From: a virus | Virus record (IMG/VR): IMGVR_UViG_3300006875_000177 | Coordinates: 1-23,256 of that record | Length of the DNA stretch: 23,256 bases | Reading direction: 5' to 3' (one strand) | In this document: positions 21,699 through 23,256 of the stretch, piece after piece | How the letters are laid out: each line of letters starts with the position of its first letter | Numbering within the stretch: position 1 is the first letter of the stretch | Program-made: the position numbers and the translations under genes | The notes under the pieces: model-generated | Told to the model about the DNA's origin: nothing | The model's database searches: none | Seen by the model: the letters and a program-made list of their open reading frames with translations, nothing else

Positions 21699-23256
21699 TG
21701 ACAAAGCGTGAACCATTTCCGATTGCGCGGATCCATCCATTATTAGATGACTTGACCGTCAATCGCACGTTTGACGAAATTCTTGCGATGACGGATGCGG
21801 AGTTTGAGGCGTATGTCGTGCACATGCGTCAGTCATTCTTATCATATTGGAATGACGAAAACTTGCCGCCGCGACGTGGATGGTCAGAGCAAGAAATCGA
21901 TGATGAGTTTGTGCAGTTAGCAGGGTTCGATGTGCAGAAGATGTGGAAGCAGGATACGCTGTCGAATCGACGTGTGATCCACAATACGCATGTCAGTCTT
22001 GGCAGTGCCGTGAATGCGTGGCATGCCGGAAACATGTATCGAGTGCGCATCAACTATACAGAGAAGGATGATGGCCGCAGCATCTATGACTTCTTCGCGA
22101 AGCCAGAACTGTTTCAGCGATACCTGCCCTACGCACGCCGACACTTTCTGCGTGATAGCTTCTACATGTTTGCAGTAACAGTCGTGAGTGGAGATACGCT
22201 TCGACATCGCCCAGAAATTCAACCGCGCAATGCATATACGTTCATTGATCAATTTGCTGCACATGAGCGGGCGTATGGTGAGCAAGAATTGTTACTGGAG
22301 GCGAAACCGTTAGCGCGCCGTGAACAGCAATACACAGGCTACAACGATAAGATGCGCACCAGTGAACTCATGACGCTGACGTATGCGGAATTGCAACGTG
22401 TTGAAGCTGAGCAGTTGTTACCATCAACCGCGTATCGCAATGTGTTAGCAAAGCATCGCAACGACGAGTATGAGTTTCATCTGCGCATCTACGAGAAGGG
22501 GCAGCGGCTGTTTCCCAATCTGTTTCGCAGCTTCCGTATTTCTATGTGTCAGTATGCGGTCAATTTTCCTCCGCTGACAGCGAAGTTGTTATACGAAACG
22601 TTTTTGCAGCACGTTACTGCGCCTTCTGTGACGATATGGGATCCGTCATCCGGTTGGGCCGGGCGTCTCATTGGTGCGATGTCGTATAATCGACAACTAC
22701 CGTCAGGTGCCATGCAGCAACTACGCTACATTGGCACTGATCCGAATCCTGCATTCTATACGAAGACCACGAGTATCTACAGCACGATTGCAGAACGCTA
22801 CAATCACATTCGGTTTGAAAACTCGTTATTCGATGAACCGCATGCACATACCGTGCATCAGTTGGGGAGTGAGTTGTTTCACACGACTGCGGATTTTCAG
22901 AAGTTCAAAGGCACAGGTGATCTGGTTTTTTCTAGCCCTCCATATTTCAATCGAGAAGCGTACAGTGAAGACGAGAACCAGAGCTATAAGAAATACACGT
23001 CATATGATTTGTGGCGTGATGGGTTCTTGCGACCAACGTTGCAGAATGCATACGACTTCCTGAATCACAAACGGTATTTGTTGTGGAACATTGCTGACTT
23101 AAAAGTGGGAAAGAAGTATCTTCCGCTGGAGCAGGATAGCATTCGTATCGCGCAAGAACTTGGTTTCGAATACAAAGAAACCGTGCTGATGGCGCTCATG
23201 AACATGCCTGGCGCGAATCGCGTCACTGAAGACGGAGAAGCGACAGCGAAGAATTT
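21683..23256 (+). CDS. DNA methyltransferase with SPPY motif, 3' end outside window
   Basis: At least 524 residues are visible and the frame is still open at the right edge. The start at 21683 overlaps gene 46 by 16 bases and is preceded by AAGGAACGAGG (21667-21677). A second in-frame ATG at 21698 overlaps the gene 46 stop by one base (TAATG). Residues 1 to about 300 match nothing I recognise. The C-terminal part is an SAM-dependent methylase: motif I WDPSSGWAGRL (319-329), an acidic-loop YIGTDPN, and catalytic DLVFSSPPYF (413-422). Motif I before IV is the gamma/alpha order, and SPPY favours N4-cytosine or N6-adenine methylation. Protection from host restriction is a reasonable inference. 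Confidence 0.86.
   Translation, partial: MSAGVMTKREPFPIARIHPLLDDLTVNRTFDEILAMTDAEFEAYVVHMRQSFLSYWNDENLPPRRGWSEQEIDDEFVQLAGFDVQKMWKQDTLSNRRVIHNTHVSLGSAVNAWHAGNMYRVRINYTEKDDGRSIYDFFAKPELFQRYLPYARRHFLRDSFYMFAVTVVSGDTLRHRPEIQPRNAYTFIDQFAAHERAYGEQELLLEAKPLARREQQYTGYNDKMRTSELMTLTYAELQRVEAEQLLPSTAYRNVLAKHRNDEYEFHLRIYEKGQRLFPNLFRSFRISMCQYAVNFPPLTAKLLYETFLQHVTAPSVTIWDPSSGWAGRLIGAMSYNRQLPSGAMQQLRYIGTDPNPAFYTKTTSIYSTIAERYNHIRFENSLFDEPHAHTVHQLGSELFHTTADFQKFKGTGDLVFSSPPYFNREAYSEDENQSYKKYTSYDLWRDGFLRPTLQNAYDFLNHKRYLLWNIADLKVGKKYLPLEQDSIRIAQELGFEYKETVLMALMNMPGANRVTEDGEATAKN

Noticed and set aside
22671-23063. 130-residue plus-strand frame near the right edge
   Set aside because: It lies in a different frame inside the methyltransferase, whose motif I and SPPY motif fix the true frame.

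Overview
The window is part of the genome of a tailed phage of the T4 superfamily (contractile tail, myovirus morphology). It carries almost the whole T4-type neck, packaging, tail, portal and capsid block in the canonical order (genes 13-14-15-16-17-18-19-20-21-22-23). Recombination and late-transcription genes follow (uvsY, uvsW, 55, 47, 46), then a DNA methyltransferase that runs off the right edge. The order, with one tail-tube-fold gene after gene 23 and no separate vertex-protein gene 24, resembles the marine T4-like phages (cyanophage or pelagiphage type) more than enterobacterial T4. That comparison is from memory of the families, and the host cannot be named from this sequence.

Layout: 1-948 is the 3' end of a repeat-rich tail-fibre gene. 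955-5775 is a tightly packed run of neck genes 13 and 14, sheath terminator 15, and the terminase pair 16/17. 5849-10314 holds sheath (18), tube (19) and portal (20). 10323-14758 holds an unidentified probable virion protein, a small prohead-core-like protein, the prohead protease (21), the scaffold (22) and the major capsid protein (23). 14809-15549 is the only minus-strand gene, a free-standing HNH homing endonuclease. 15628-18141 holds a tail-tube-fold protein, uvsY and uvsW. After an AT-rich boundary with a terminator and a host-type promoter, 18317-23256 holds the late sigma factor gp55, the gp47/gp46 (Mre11/Rad50-type) nuclease, and an SPPY-motif methyltransferase.

Regulation is legible. 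The 7-mer CTAAATA, a plausible gp55-dependent late promoter, was found by eye seven times, always at a gene start. Four copies lie only 5-9 nt from a start codon that has no ribosome-binding site, implying leaderless late mRNAs. Three others lie 45-62 nt upstream of the sheath, scaffold and capsid genes, whose leaders carry a stem-loop near the predicted 5' end plus a clear Shine-Dalgarno. gp55 itself, and probably uvsY, have host sigma70-like promoters sharing a 13-base -10 block. This fits earlier expression of the sigma factor and recombination genes, followed by late expression of the virion genes.

Working together: gp16/gp17 package DNA through portal gp20 into a head built from gp23 on a gp22 core and matured by gp21. 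gp13/14/15 join head to the gp18/gp19 tail. UvsY, UvsW and gp46/47 drive recombination-dependent replication, which feeds packaging, and gp55 switches on the late genes. No wholly new multi-gene system is evident. The most unusual features are the two-class late-promoter architecture, repeated beta-type modules shared among neighbouring virion proteins, the basic-tailed gp55, and the endonuclease insertion with its own promoter and opposing terminators.
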